This document shows, piece after piece, positions 11,484 to 21,955 of a stretch of 64,000 nt of DNA. Numbering within the stretch: position 1 is the stretch's first letter; each line of letters begins with the position of its first letter. The notes beneath the pieces are model-generated. The model had not been told where the DNA came from and searched no databases. It was given only the letters and a program-made list of their open reading frames with translations. The position numbers were made by a program, and so were the translations under genes. Source of the stretch: Stagonosporopsis chrysanthemi (Eukaryota > Ascomycota > Dothideomycetes > Pleosporales > Didymellaceae); assembly GCA_022560025.1 (NCBI GenBank), contig JAFISE010000004.1, positions 445,161 to 509,160 on the forward strand, given 5' to 3'.

Positions 11484-12194
11484 CTAATTCTTCTTCTTGC
11501 CCGCCGTCTTCCTCTCCACCTCCTTGCGCTCAATCTCTTCGATCTCATTTTCCTCAGCACGCTTCGCATACCACTGCCCCGCCTGCAAGACCAACACACC
11601 AACCAACACCAGCGCAAGGATAGTATTACTCGCAGCAAACACCCTGAGTGTGTCCTCCCTGCTAATATAATCCCCCTCACCATCATCCTGAACCTTCTCC
11701 GCCATCTCAGGCGTCACATTGCCATAGATACCCGCCGTGACAACCCTGAACCCCTTCACAATATTCGTAAGATACACGGTAATGCCGGCCATGTAAAGCA
11801 CCAGACTCGCGCCGTCAAACAGCATGTTGCTCTCCGAGGCCTTGAACAGCTTGATCAGGAACCCAAGGATGCCCGTGCCGATGACCATGTTGAGGATGCG
11901 CGAGATGATGGGCGGCGACGCGTACAGGAACTTGATGTGGTCTTCGAGGATCTTGAAGTACGCTTCCCGGTCGTCGGGCACCGCCCAGAGCGCGTTGTAG
12001 TCGTACGGCAGCGACGCGAAGAGGATCCCGAGGAAGAAACATGTTGCTAAGAGTTTGTCAGTGGTGCGCTCAATAATGCGATGCCATGCTTGCTGCGGCT
12101 GTGGCCTGGCGCCCGCGCGCGGCGTGTGGGGTAGGTTCCGGGGTATGTACGTACGTCCGATGACCAGGAACTGGGCGAACGTGTTGCCGGCCAT
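11484..12194 (-). CDS. Shr3-like ER chaperone for amino-acid permeases
   Basis: Shr3 is an ER membrane chaperone that lets amino-acid permeases fold and enter COPII vesicles. Exons are 12194-12155 and 12046-11484 (200 aa), with a 108-bp intron (GTACGT...TTAG). Joining them gives MAGNTFAQFLVIGPTCFFLG followed by ILFASLPYDYNALW, the typical first transmembrane segment and lumenal motif of the family. Further hydrophobic segments follow at LYMAGITVYL and NTILALVLVGVLVL, consistent with four spans. The C-terminus is strongly charged and ends AGKKKN, a dilysine-like ER-retention signal. Length matches the family (about 200-215 aa). Reading without splicing would insert a hydrophilic stretch inside the first membrane span, so the intron is well supported. 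Confidence 0.92.
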   Translation of the reverse strand: MAGNTFAQFLVIGRTYIPRNLPHTPRAGARPQPQQAWHRIIERTTDKLLATCFFLGILFASLPYDYNALWAVPDDREAYFKILEDHIKFLYASPPIISRILNMVIGTGILGFLIKLFKASESNMLFDGASLVLYMAGITVYLTNIVKGFRVVTAGIYGNVTPEMAEKVQDDGEGDYISREDTLRVFAASNTILALVLVGVLVLQAGQWYAKRAEENEIEEIERKEVERKTAGKKKN

Positions 12195-12879
12195 TGTGAA
12201 AATGTAGTCGGTGTCGCGAAGCTGAGCGCCAGGAGTGTAGGAATATTCGGACAGGATTGACGGGTGGGTTTTGTGGGAGGCAGAGCTTCGGGCGGGCCGG
12301 TTGGGCTTATCGTTTGCGGCTCGCTCCTAAGATTGAGGCCAACTAAACGCGGTTGGTAACGGTAGCGAGTTCCTAGTTGGAAACAGTCGCGAAGATTGTG
12401 ATGCAGAGACGTACTGCGATTGTGGGCGTGAAGCCCAGGAACAGGTATTGGAGCAGTTATGCAAGGTTCCAAGGAAAGCAAGCTTGGTGGTGATCGACCC
12501 CGCAAGGCACGATGATGTTGCATTGCATACTGCTTCTTTGGCGGCGGGCACACAATGCTTTTGTAATGTAGTAATGTAGCCAATCAATTACAAAGTGTAT
12601 TGTTGCTCTACACACGAATAGCTTGCGCTTGTTTCGATGACCATCTTTCTTCGAACAGGATTAAACACCTCGATCATATCGTGCGCACAGGCATTACCAG
12701 AAGTGCTGAAGAAAAAAACACCTGAACAAGCCACGACTTATCATTGTCTGAGCGCACACAAATGTATTAGAAAGCATGCTCGCTACAAAGTCTATTCAGA
12801 AAAACCACAGAACAATACTTTTCCATGTACAGCACACTGCACGCCTCCTCCTCGCGTCAACGCAAACATAGATACTGAA
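12195..12879. other. Intergenic between Shr3 and ODC
   Basis: This 685-bp gap carries the Shr3 promoter next to 12194 and the ODC 3' UTR next to 12880. Nothing else could be supported. Confidence 0.5.
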
Positions 12880-14266
12880 TCAAAGACCCATAAGCGCCTG
12901 TGCGCCAGGCTCGCTGCACACATACACCACATCGTGGCTGTCGGTGAAGCCGTTGAAGCGTGTGGCAGAGCACTTGGTGTATGCGCCCATGTCCTCGAAG
13001 TAAAGCCAGTCGCCGACATCGAGGAGCTCGGGGAAGGTGCTGGACGAAGAGATGATGTCGATGCCGTCGCAGGTGGGGCCCCAGATGGAGTACTCGACTT
13101 GGCTGGGCGTGTCGTAGCCGGAGCGACGCGCGTCGTACAAGATGTCATTGCCTGACTTCAGGACCTTGGCCACCGGGTGCTGGTGGTCGAAGATGATGCT
13201 GGAGAAGTTGCCGTAGACGCCATCGTTTAGGTACAGCATGTAGTTTGTCGTGCCGAGGGTGGCGTCGGTGACGCTGCGGCGGGCAATGACGTGGCATGCG
13301 ATGGTGAAGGCGGTGGAGACGTAGTAACGGCCTGGCTCGCCAATGACGCGAATGTGAGGCGGGAAGTACTCGTCCAAAGAGGCAGACAGTACCGCCGCCA
13401 TAGGCTCGAACGTGGCGTCGCCAGTGAAGCCACCACCAACATCCAGCGTGTGCATGTTGAAACCAAGGGCAGCCGCCTGGTCAAAAACGAAGCGGGCATC
13501 CTGCACAGCCTTGATGAAGGCCTTGGGGTCCGATGCGCCGGAGCCAACGTGGAAAGCCACGCCCACAACGTTGAGCTCCAGCTTTCTCGCAAGCTCGAGC
13601 AGCTCGCCAGTCTGGTCCATTGCAGTGCCGAACTTCTGGCTCAGACGGCACAAGCTGGCAGTGTCATCAGTGATGATGCGCAGGAACAGCTCGGCGTTGG
13701 GGAACAGCTGTTTGGTCTTGTAGAGCTCGTCGGCGTTGTCGAAGGTCATCTGCTTGACGCCAGCGTTGGCGGCGTACCGAACGTACGACTTGGTCTTGCA
13801 GGGCTGCGCGTAGATGACGCGCGAAGGGTCAACACCCATCTTGAGAACTGCCTCGATCTCGTTCTTGGAGGCGCAGTCGAAGCCGAGTCCCAGCTCAGTC
13901 ATGAGGCGCAGGACCTGCGGATCGGGGTTGCACTTGACCGCTGTGCGAGTGTTAGAGACATTGTGCAGGTGCCGTCGAATATCACTTACCATAGTGCGGC
14001 TTGACACGAGCCAGGTTCTTCTTCCATCGGAGGTGCTGACGGTAGACCTCGCCCAGATCAGCGACGAAGAAGGTGTCCTCGTCGCCGACATCACAGATGT
14101 CGTGGTCGATAGCCTCGACACGGCTCTTCAAAGCTGCGCCAATTAGTTGCTTAGAGATGCTTGCGCCATGGTGGTCAATGCTGCCGAGGGAACAGTCGCT
14201 GAGATACTGTTTGCGCAGGGCAGTGTTATATTCCTCGGGAGGGGGCGTTAGAGCAGAAGGTGCCAT
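12880..14266 (-). CDS. Ornithine decarboxylase
   Basis: This is the PLP-dependent cytosolic enzyme that converts ornithine to putrescine, the committed step of polyamine synthesis. Exons are 14266-13990 and 13940-12880 (445 aa), with a 49-bp intron (GTAAGT...CACAG) inside the PLP-lysine motif. Splicing restores KPHYAVKCNPDP with the Schiff-base Lys at about K95. Other family hallmarks are HVGSGASD, the phosphate-binding DVGGGF, GEPGRYYV, and WGPTCDGID with catalytic C383. The C-terminus (FNGFTDSHDVVYVCSEPGAQ) resembles other fungal ODCs. Fungal ODC is regulated by polyamines, at mRNA level and through antizyme; that is family knowledge, not visible here. The 5' flank has an unusually long ATG-free stretch. 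The intron within the active-site motif means unspliced mRNA cannot make active enzyme. Confidence 0.97.
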
Positions 14267-14847
14267 TCCCTTGCTAGAGTAGTCGGGGAGTGGGTGAGGC
14301 TAGGTGAAAGGTTGCTGGGCGGCGAAAGGGCGTTAAGGCGGCTTGAAGGGCGCGAAGCCAAGGCTTACGGTTGGGCGAGGTCTCTCGTCGAGCTGTTCCT
14401 CCAAGGAACAGACCGTAAAGAGCGTGCTATGCGGCAGCTGGGATTCGGGTGCAACAGGGGTCTGGTTGTTGTACGAAAACAACACGCGCTCGAGCTCCTG
14501 CTTAGAGGTGGATGACAGGCGGAGGGGGGATGTTGTTGAAGACGTGTGGCGCGGGTCGTGCAGAGACAACTTGAAGGTTGATCAGGAAGAGGCGGCCGCG
14601 AGCCGTCTTAAAGTGAAGCCTTTGATAGCGACCAAAGGCTGTCGGTGCGTGATTTTGGGTGAGTGAGAGACAGTCGCGGGAGTCCGGCGGCTGATGGGAG
14701 TGATGCGTGCAAAGACGAGATGGTAGGTGAAAGAGGAGTTGGCGAGGTGGCTGCACTGAAAATTGACTCCCCCGCCAAGTGTGGTCTGGTCTATAGCGAA
14801 GGTCCGCGCGGTGCCTGGAGTGCCTGGATGCCGCCAGCGTCACTGCC
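14267..14847 (-). promoter_or_regulatory. ATG-free presumptive 5' leader of ODC
   Basis: Reading the ODC sense strand backward from the start codon, no ATG occurs in any frame for 581 nt (no CAT on the plus strand from 14267 to 14847). The first upstream ATG is at 14848-14850. About six to nine would be expected by chance. This suggests a long scanned 5' UTR from which upstream starts have been removed. Neurospora spe-1 is known to have a long leader; whether this one is transcribed is inference. A leader intron is possible (a GTAAGC occurs near 14363). Confidence 0.55.
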
Positions 14848-15382
14848 CATTGGCTTCACACTGCCTCCGCACGGCCCCACAACGGCAGCAAACCACTCAG
14901 GCCTGCGTCATTGACACTGCGACCATCGGGTGCATCGCTGGAGGCTCGCATGGCTGATCGAGAATCGAGGGGGCGACGCGTTATTTCCTCCTTAGCGAGT
15001 GTCCCACGGAGCCTGCTGATGCGCCTATGTACAGGCGAGGCAATTTTCGAGACTGGCCGGAGAGACGCATCGAGCAATTGGGTTTGCTTGGGCCGCTGTC
15101 AAATCGACGATCCAGCGAATGCTCGCTTGCATGTGCATCGAGCCTGTATTGGACAACATACATGTGTCGCGAGGCATTTCTCGACATAACACTAGCGCTG
15201 ATCTGTTAGGAATAGACTACCTCCATGGAGGCAGTCGGTAGTTTGTTCATTTCTATGCTGCCTATGTGTTCGTAGGCACGACTAATACGAGAATGCTATG
15301 CTATCTACAGTGCTACCCTAAAAGTGTTTGTGTCGTCGAATTGAAAGTCATTAATATGGTTACGTGAAAATGCGCAAGACAT
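14848..15382. other. Intergenic upstream of the ODC leader
   Basis: This stretch holds the likely ODC core promoter and the 3' end of the 1004-aa gene. No gene is supported. Confidence 0.45.
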
Positions 15383-18300
15383 TTACTGCTGTCGCTGCAC
15401 AAAAATAGGAACGTCCGACAGATCAATGCCGTAACTTTGCTTGTAATACATGCTCTTGGGCGTAGCATAGCTGTGCAGCTGCCGAGTACCGGCTGAGCCA
15501 CCAATCTGCCCGTGGCCCTCGTGCTCGTAGTCAAGGCCACCGCCGTAACGGCCTAAGGTCGTCAGCTCCTGGGGAGTGTAGGACATTGGACGGCCCCGCG
15601 GTACAGGAGCGACATTTTGTTGCGCTTCCACTTTTGGTCGTGGTCGCAGGCTGTCACCGAGGGACTGGCGACGTTGCTTCCACTGCAAGGCTTGCTGCTC
15701 CCAGTTGATTGAGTGCTCCCAGTCGACGTTCCTGTGGGCTGACGGCGGTCGTGTGTGGTTGGGTCTCAGCGGTGACTGGGGACGAGAGCTAACGCGAGTG
15801 CGAGACTGGTTCGCCTCGACGGTTTCCAACCTCGGTCGTGCAGAGAGTGGCGATGCATACTTTGTATGGTCGATAGACGGCATTGGCGGGGCGTCGTCGG
15901 TGAAGAAGGTTTGGGTGCGTCTCCTTAGCTGCTTCGCCTCGCCAATCTCCATCTTTGGCTTACGGCGTGGTTTACGGTGTTGAGGCATTTCCAGCATCTC
16001 TGGTTCGGGAAGAGCACGATCCTTACTTCGCATGCGTGCATATTCCGCGGCTGTGTCGGAGCTCATGCTCATTGCTGATCGTGATCGCGAATGCGAGCGT
16101 GCTTGACCAAGCTGATGGGGATAGGTAGGGTGTTCAACGACCTCCTTTGGTTGGAATGAACCAAACATAGAAGGATCGTAAGGGGAGGCGCCGAGAGATG
16201 AGGCAATGGTGCCGAGATCAAGCACCTTCGGTGAGGGAATTTCCTCATCCTCGTCCTCGTCCTTCTTGCCTGCCGTTGACCTCCTCCAAAAGAACGATAT
16301 GCTTCTCCTCCGATCACGAGCTGGACGTGCAGGTGTATGATCAGGCTCGAGTGATACCGGAGAAACAATAGGCTCATCCGGGCCAAAGCTGGTCACTGAT
16401 TCAGCTGCAGTGGTGTGGTCTTTGCTGGGGTATGTATGTGTCAAACACTCCATGCCAGGCGTGATCGACAGTCGTCGTGAGAACTTGTCTTGCACATCTT
16501 CCGGGACCTCAGGGATGACTTCACGATTCGGAAGAGCGGACTGGACGACCGGCAACTGAGGTTGCGATGGCCTTGGCTTTTGCAGGCGCCTCGTCTGCCT
16601 TGGTAAAGGCTTCTCAAAGGGTCTCGAATTCGTCAATTGCAGTGTACTTGGCGAAAGTACTACGTTCATGGATGGAAGTTCAGCAACATTGTGGGGAATG
16701 TCTAATGACAGCGTGCGCCCATGTCCGTGCCGGGGTACCGTAGCCAACAGCGACTGCTCAAAACGGGCGGGAAGATCAGGTTCAGTCGGCAACTCGAAGC
16801 TCATAGTTTGCCTCCTGTTGGCGCTATATCTGCCATGTAGTGAACCGGAAGGTGGTATGGCTACTCGAAGTGCACGTGGAACCTGTTGCTGCTCGTCGTT
16901 GTTGGCCACTCTAAGACTTCCTCCAGAAGAAGATCCGATTGAAGAGTAACCTGAATCAGATGTCCTCGGTGATGGCCGTAGGTGTCGGTTCTTCGGTGTC
17001 TCTATACTGTGGATGCTTGTGGCTGTGGAGGGAGGCGACAGCTCAGCTACGTCGGTTATTGTCGCAGACAGTTCCATCGAATCTCTTGATTGTAGTTGAG
17101 GCTGCACGTCTTCGATAAAGAGTTCGTCGCTTGCTGGTTCCTGATCTTGCCAAGTATTATCAATGACCATACGATTCTCGAAGGGACTGTATGGGATGTA
17201 AGACTGATAGTCTTTTGCAAGAGTATTGGCGCTTTGCTGCGGCAGTCTCGTGCTAACAGCAATGCTCTGTGGCCGCTTCTTGTACTTGACTTCCGGTTTA
17301 ATGTAGGTGATGGCTATCTTCTCTTCGCCAGGTGACTTCGGAATGCATCTGATCGTGCTGTCGCGTGTCCCATGAACCGACATACTCCTGGGCCTCGTCG
17401 GCTTATGCTCACTGTGTACCGCCAAGGGACCAGTGACAAGCCCAGTTGCGGAGAAATAATCATTGTTGGCGTTCGCCAGGGTCATTCGATCGAGGTCGAC
17501 CGTACTCATCGCTGGAGAAGGATCGCCATTGACGACCATCAGTGTGCCTGGTTTATATCCGAGAAATGGCGAGTAATTTTCGCCAGGAGTTTGTGCTTGA
17601 CAGTTGTCCGCCAGGTCTAGAGCTCTCAAGCGATCTAGAGGATAGGGTCCCTGTTTCGGAGCTCGCCATTTAGCTTCATCACTTGGTCGCATTGGGGGTG
17701 CTTTCCAAGAGCTCCAGGTTCGGCGTTTTCCTTCGGGCAAAGCCGCTCGAGTTGCGACTCCGGGTGTCTGGACAAGTGACTTTCTTCGAGTGAGTGCGCC
17801 ACTGATCTCCGGACTGGATCTGTCATAGTTCAGGTCGAGAGTTGCTGGAGAGGACTCATCAGGACGTTCAAGAGCCTCACCTGTACATTTCTATGTTAGT
17901 ATACCTTCTTCGGAGCAGTAATCAGAAAGAGATAGCAGTACTATCGAGCTATCACAGGTGGCGAAAAGGTACTTACGCAATGCTGCTAGCTCTTCGGGAG
18001 ATGCATTCCTCTTGACTTCCTGCAACAGTCGGATGGCCGCCTCGATATCGGACTGTGTGTTTGACGATAGAGACACCTTGGACTCAGGCGGGTTCCTGAG
18101 GTTGGCGAGGGAGTTCCGCCTACTCCTCACAAAAGACCGCAGAGTCGACCCAGACCTCGAATGTGCACGTGAGTTCGACCTGGAAACCGCAGTTGAGCGG
18201 CGCCCACGTCCTTCCACCGCCGTCTCGGTGTCGAACATATCTGGCTCAGGCCAGCCCGTGGTTCTCGCCTCGCCAATGGTCGGCGAGATGACCTCCTTTT

Positions 18301-18493
18301 CTTGTTGCCAGCTCTTTGCACTCAGGTCTGTGTAGCGAGGTGTATCGGGGAAAGGTATATCAGAGGAAACGACAGGACTGGCCGGTTTTGAGTTGGTATT
18401 CGTTCTCGGCTTCGTTAAGCGATTGTGTGGTGAGGTGGTCTGACCGTTGCCTTTGTTGCGACGGGCGACACGATCCTTAAATTGCGAAAACAT
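15383..18493 (-). CDS. Ser/Pro-rich hypothetical protein, 1004 aa
   Basis: Exons are 18493-17977 and 17880-15383, joined across a 96-bp intron (GTAAGT...ACTAAC...TACAG). The junction ELAALR/EALERPDESS keeps frame, and the second exon frame is open throughout from the acceptor. The N-terminus (MFSQFKDRVARRNKGNG) is basic; residues 100-140 hold SRSNSRAHSRSGS-type runs. A short helical patch (SDIEAAIRLLQEVKRNASPEELAALR) spans the exon junction. The remainder is a long Ser/Pro/Arg-rich, probably disordered chain with many RRxS-like sites that could be kinase targets. The C-terminus (YKQSYGIDLSDVPIFVQRQQ) looks more ordered. I recognise no domain and no membrane segment. Residue bias suggests a phosphorylated scaffold or regulator, which is speculation. 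Confidence 0.8.
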
Positions 18494-20098
18494 GACTACA
18501 GGAAGGCTACAAATAAAGGAACATTGGATGAACAGCTAACACAGACACGCCGGGTGCAATGACGGGTGCGGGGCTTTTTCTTCAAAGGTGTGAGGATGGC
18601 CGGGCTACTTGCAGTGTGGGGGGCTGGGATAGTGTTCGATGCTGAAGCTTAGTGTACTGAAGATAACATGGAGCTCGTGGCTTGTCTGTCTATGTAGGAG
18701 GACATGTGGTTTTGCTCGAAGCAAGGTGCGTGGGTCGGTCAAGTCCCACCAACCTGTATCGCCTCTTGTCAACCGTACGATTACGAGTCCGTGCAGGTCG
18801 CAGAGTGGAGAAGTGCAGCAGAGACAACAACAAACTTGGAAGAGCTCTGAACTTGAAACTAGGCGCATCAGCATTACTTCTCAATGACCAATCAACGAAT
18901 AGGGAAGCTAGTGGCTGCGCGAAGTGCCAGCCAACGAGAGCAATTGATTGCGTGGCTGAAAGCTTGATCCCAGACGGTGATCTTGCACCACAGCTCGTCG
19001 TTGAGGTCCAGATCCTGGTTTTGGAAGCGTGAGGCTTGCATTTCCAGCCAGCATTTCCCTGAGTTGCTGCAAATTTCGATGCTCGATCCTCCTAAAATAC
19101 CGATACACAGCGGGGATTGCAAAATCTTTGCAGGTTCTTTGTAGGGACACGCCTGTCTTTCGTGTACATACAAAACGTTCGCATCGGCCCGCGTTATCCC
19201 TGGTTCACCAAAGTCAGCTGCTATAGGTGCCTGAACAGCTATAATACAGTCGCAGTACAACGGTCGAAGTCAGTAGGCACAGTGGCTGACACTCAGCAGC
19301 TACAACGGCGGGAATTGCGCCTACAGATGGCAAACTCGCAGAGGCCCTATCCTTATTCCAGGTATCGACATGTCAAGCGTAATTCTTCCATCAATTCTCG
19401 GAAGACCTGCAAGACCTGCCCGGTCCGACGCACTCAGTCTCACACGTGGTTTGTTGCCAAGTGAACGCGAGCCTGGAGCGCAATCCGTCCCTTCCGCGCT
19501 GCTGTCGTTGCATCTCGTCCTGGGATTTAATGAGCACAACGCGCCACGTCAGGGTTACGCTGTGAAGATAACAAAGTCGTGACTTTCTAGGCTATGCTGA
19601 GAAAACCGGGTCGCAACAAACGCGATGGGGGCGGGATGCAGGTTGGGGACGGGATCGTGAAGCGAATTTGCTGCCGAAGTACCTGCCGCTCTTGCCGTCT
19701 TCAGAGATAAAGGGCCGGATCCCAACATCTGCCAGTGGTGATGTCGAGTCCTCAGATTCTACTGCAGCTGTCCTCGGAACGCGTCCATGCAGGCCGATGT
19801 GCATGCGCTACTGATTTCAAAGTCGAGACTGACCGCTTCGTTTGCAAGCAAGCGAGCTGCGAGGCTCTGTTGAAATACAGCGTTCCTGCCATTGCGCGGC
19901 TGGTCCTTGGTAAGCTCAGCTCGCAGCAACATCACAATTCGCCCGCATTTGGTCCCTTCGACCGTCGCTGCTTTGCACTGCCAGGAGCAAAGCTTTATTC
20001 AATGTCGAAGCCTCAACGACCGTCCGGTCTTAACCCCGGATGACGTGGAGATAGTTCGAAGCCTCGTAGATCGCCGGGACCAGGCGGACTTGAGGGTG

Positions 20099-20106
20099 TG
20101 ACGTCA
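20099..20106. promoter_or_regulatory. Perfect CRE palindrome TGACGTCA, distal copy
   Basis: This 8-bp palindrome is the consensus site of ATF/CREB-type bZIP factors. It lies 317 bp upstream of the Sfk1-like start codon. Function is inferred from sequence only. Confidence 0.45.
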
Positions 20107-20401
20107 GTAGTGTGTGTGGAATTTCATTGCACGCACGACCACCTTTAATTGCTTCTGCGACATCCTTTGATTCATATCTACGTCTTCTGATCTGCCCAGG
20201 GAGTGTCCCTTTGACGATCATCAGTCTCCTCGTTGTCTCCGTTACGCGACAAAAGTGTGACTTCTATTATTGACGCCCGACCGCAGTCAGCACGTACCTC
20301 ATCAACCACCGCCTCAACCTTGGTCAACACAAACATTTTCAACTGTCTCTTTTGACACTCAGGAGTCTTCATATCATACTGACAAGCAGCAATCTGTTTG
20401 C

Positions 20402-20409
20402 TGACGTCA
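20402..20409. promoter_or_regulatory. Perfect CRE palindrome TGACGTCA, proximal copy
   Basis: This second identical palindrome ends 6 nt before the proposed ATG at 20416. At that position it would lie in the 5' UTR or core promoter, unless the true start is further downstream. Confidence 0.4.
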
Positions 20410-20415
20410 GCGATC

Positions 20416-21480
20416 ATGTTGACAGCATCATTTTGGGTTGTTCCCATCTTCAGTTCGATATGCTGGATGGCCATGTTGATAACGATGCTGGCGTACTGGA
20501 GTGCGAAGGGGCATCCTATCTATCCTACAATGGACGATGGATCAGGTGGGGGCCAACGGCAAACGATCGCGTACATATCTGGTGCGTTTACACGGACGAT
20601 CATGTCTCAGGGACTTGAATACTAACGAATCGCACAGATATCGGCGCACAAGAACTAAAGCCTATGTTCATCGCCATGTCCGCCGTCACTGTAGTTACGT
20701 TCGACCTCGCATTCATTTTCGAGCGGTACATGCGCCATGCCGGCAAGCTCGCGCCCAACACTTCAGTCTGGCAGAAGGTCTATTCCATGCTCAGCACCAT
20801 CGCCGCAGTCGTAGGCGCGGTCGGCCTTATTCTGCTCACAATTTATGACAATTACCACCACAATCGCATGCACAACATCTGTCTGGGTGTCTTCATCATT
20901 GGCTACATCGTCAGCGCCATCTTTATCTGCTGGGAGTACCAGCGCCTGGGGATACATTACCGCCAGCACTCGATTCTGCGCATTTCCTTCTGGACCAAGC
21001 TTGCCTTCATCATCGCGGGTAAGCCCCCCTCCCCCTTTCCCTTACTCACGTAACCTTACCTAACCCAACTCAGAAATCTGCCTCTGCATCGTCTTCGGCG
21101 TAACCCAGCTGTATGACTACTACAACGTCGCTGCGGTATTCGAATGGATCATCGCCTTCGTCTACACGTGGTACGTGCTTAGTTTCTTCATCGACTTCCT
21201 GCCCGCCGTGCGCTCCAAGAACCACCAGAGTTACCAGACCGAGATGCAGATGGCCGAGGAGGCCGGCACAGTGCCGACTATGCGCACCACCGGTGACGGC
21301 GCCGCAGACAGCCAACAGTACTTCCGCGGCCAGCAGGCGCCTGCCGTCAACGGCACTGCCAACCAGGGTTACACGAACGGATATGCGGGTGAGCCCGGGC
21401 AGAACTTCTACCCTAATGCTAATGGGTACAATAACCAGTACCCGAAGCCTGAGGCGCCGCTGCCGTCGAGGAACTTTTAG
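20416..21480 (+). CDS. Sfk1/DRAM/Frag1-family membrane protein
   Basis: Exons are 20416-20581, 20638-21018 and 21074-21480 (317 aa). Introns are 56 bp (GTGCGT...ACTAAC...CACAG) and 55 bp (GTAAGC...CTCAG). The family consists of multi-span plasma or endomembrane proteins; yeast Sfk1 works with the PI4-kinase Stt4 and in phospholipid asymmetry. Visible hallmarks are the N-terminal span FWVVPIFSSICWMAMLITML, the conserved QTIAYISDIGAQELKPMFI at the first splice, and further spans around VTFDLAFIFERY, IAAVVGAVGLILLTI, IIGYIVSAIFIC, LAFIIAEICLCIVFGV and FEWIIAFVYTWYVLSFF. The cytosolic tail of about 85 residues is Gln/Gly/Asn/Pro-rich. A GSGGGQR insertion lies just before QTIAYIS and could reflect a mis-set exon boundary. 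The start is the only in-frame ATG ahead of the first span. Confidence 0.88.
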
Positions 21481-21955
21481 ACGTCTACCCATCTTTCCTT
21501 TTTGTAGCTATAATGTTTGTTTGCGGAGTTGGCTGTACAAATACCATTTGAGGAGCGGGATTGAGATTGGAGATTGCATGACTTGGATGACGCGCATGTT
21601 TAGACGAGCGTGTTTGCATTATTGATATATTAATTAGAGTGAAGTGCTTCATGTCCGTTGTTCCAAGACACTTCTCACTTGCCATGTGTGAATGTTCCAA
21701 ATGTCTCAAGATTCTCAGCCACTCGTGGTGCCATGTGGCGGACGTAATTGTCAGACACGCTCAAGATCTAAAAAATTATTGAACACACGAGTTGTTGTTG
21801 AATAGGAAGATAGTACATATACGTTAATTCGATAACCGTCCCTAACATAAGTGCATAATCTCGTAAAAGACTAGACCTAGCCATCTGTCTTGTCTCATGA
21901 ATCTCTCTGCCAGATCTCTTGTTAATCCATGAGCCCCCCCCCTCCCTCTACACCC
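21481..21955. other. Convergent intergenic, AT-rich
   Basis: This 475-bp spacer lies between two converging genes. It is AT-rich around 21770-21850 and should hold both 3' UTRs. No gene is supported. Confidence 0.5.

Larger units (their letters stand above)
18494..20415. other. Divergent intergenic region of 1.9 kb
   Basis: This is the shared upstream region of the minus-strand 1004-aa gene and the plus-strand Sfk1-like gene. Short frames within it match nothing I know. Its notable content is two perfect TGACGTCA sites on the right side, listed separately. Confidence 0.5.
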
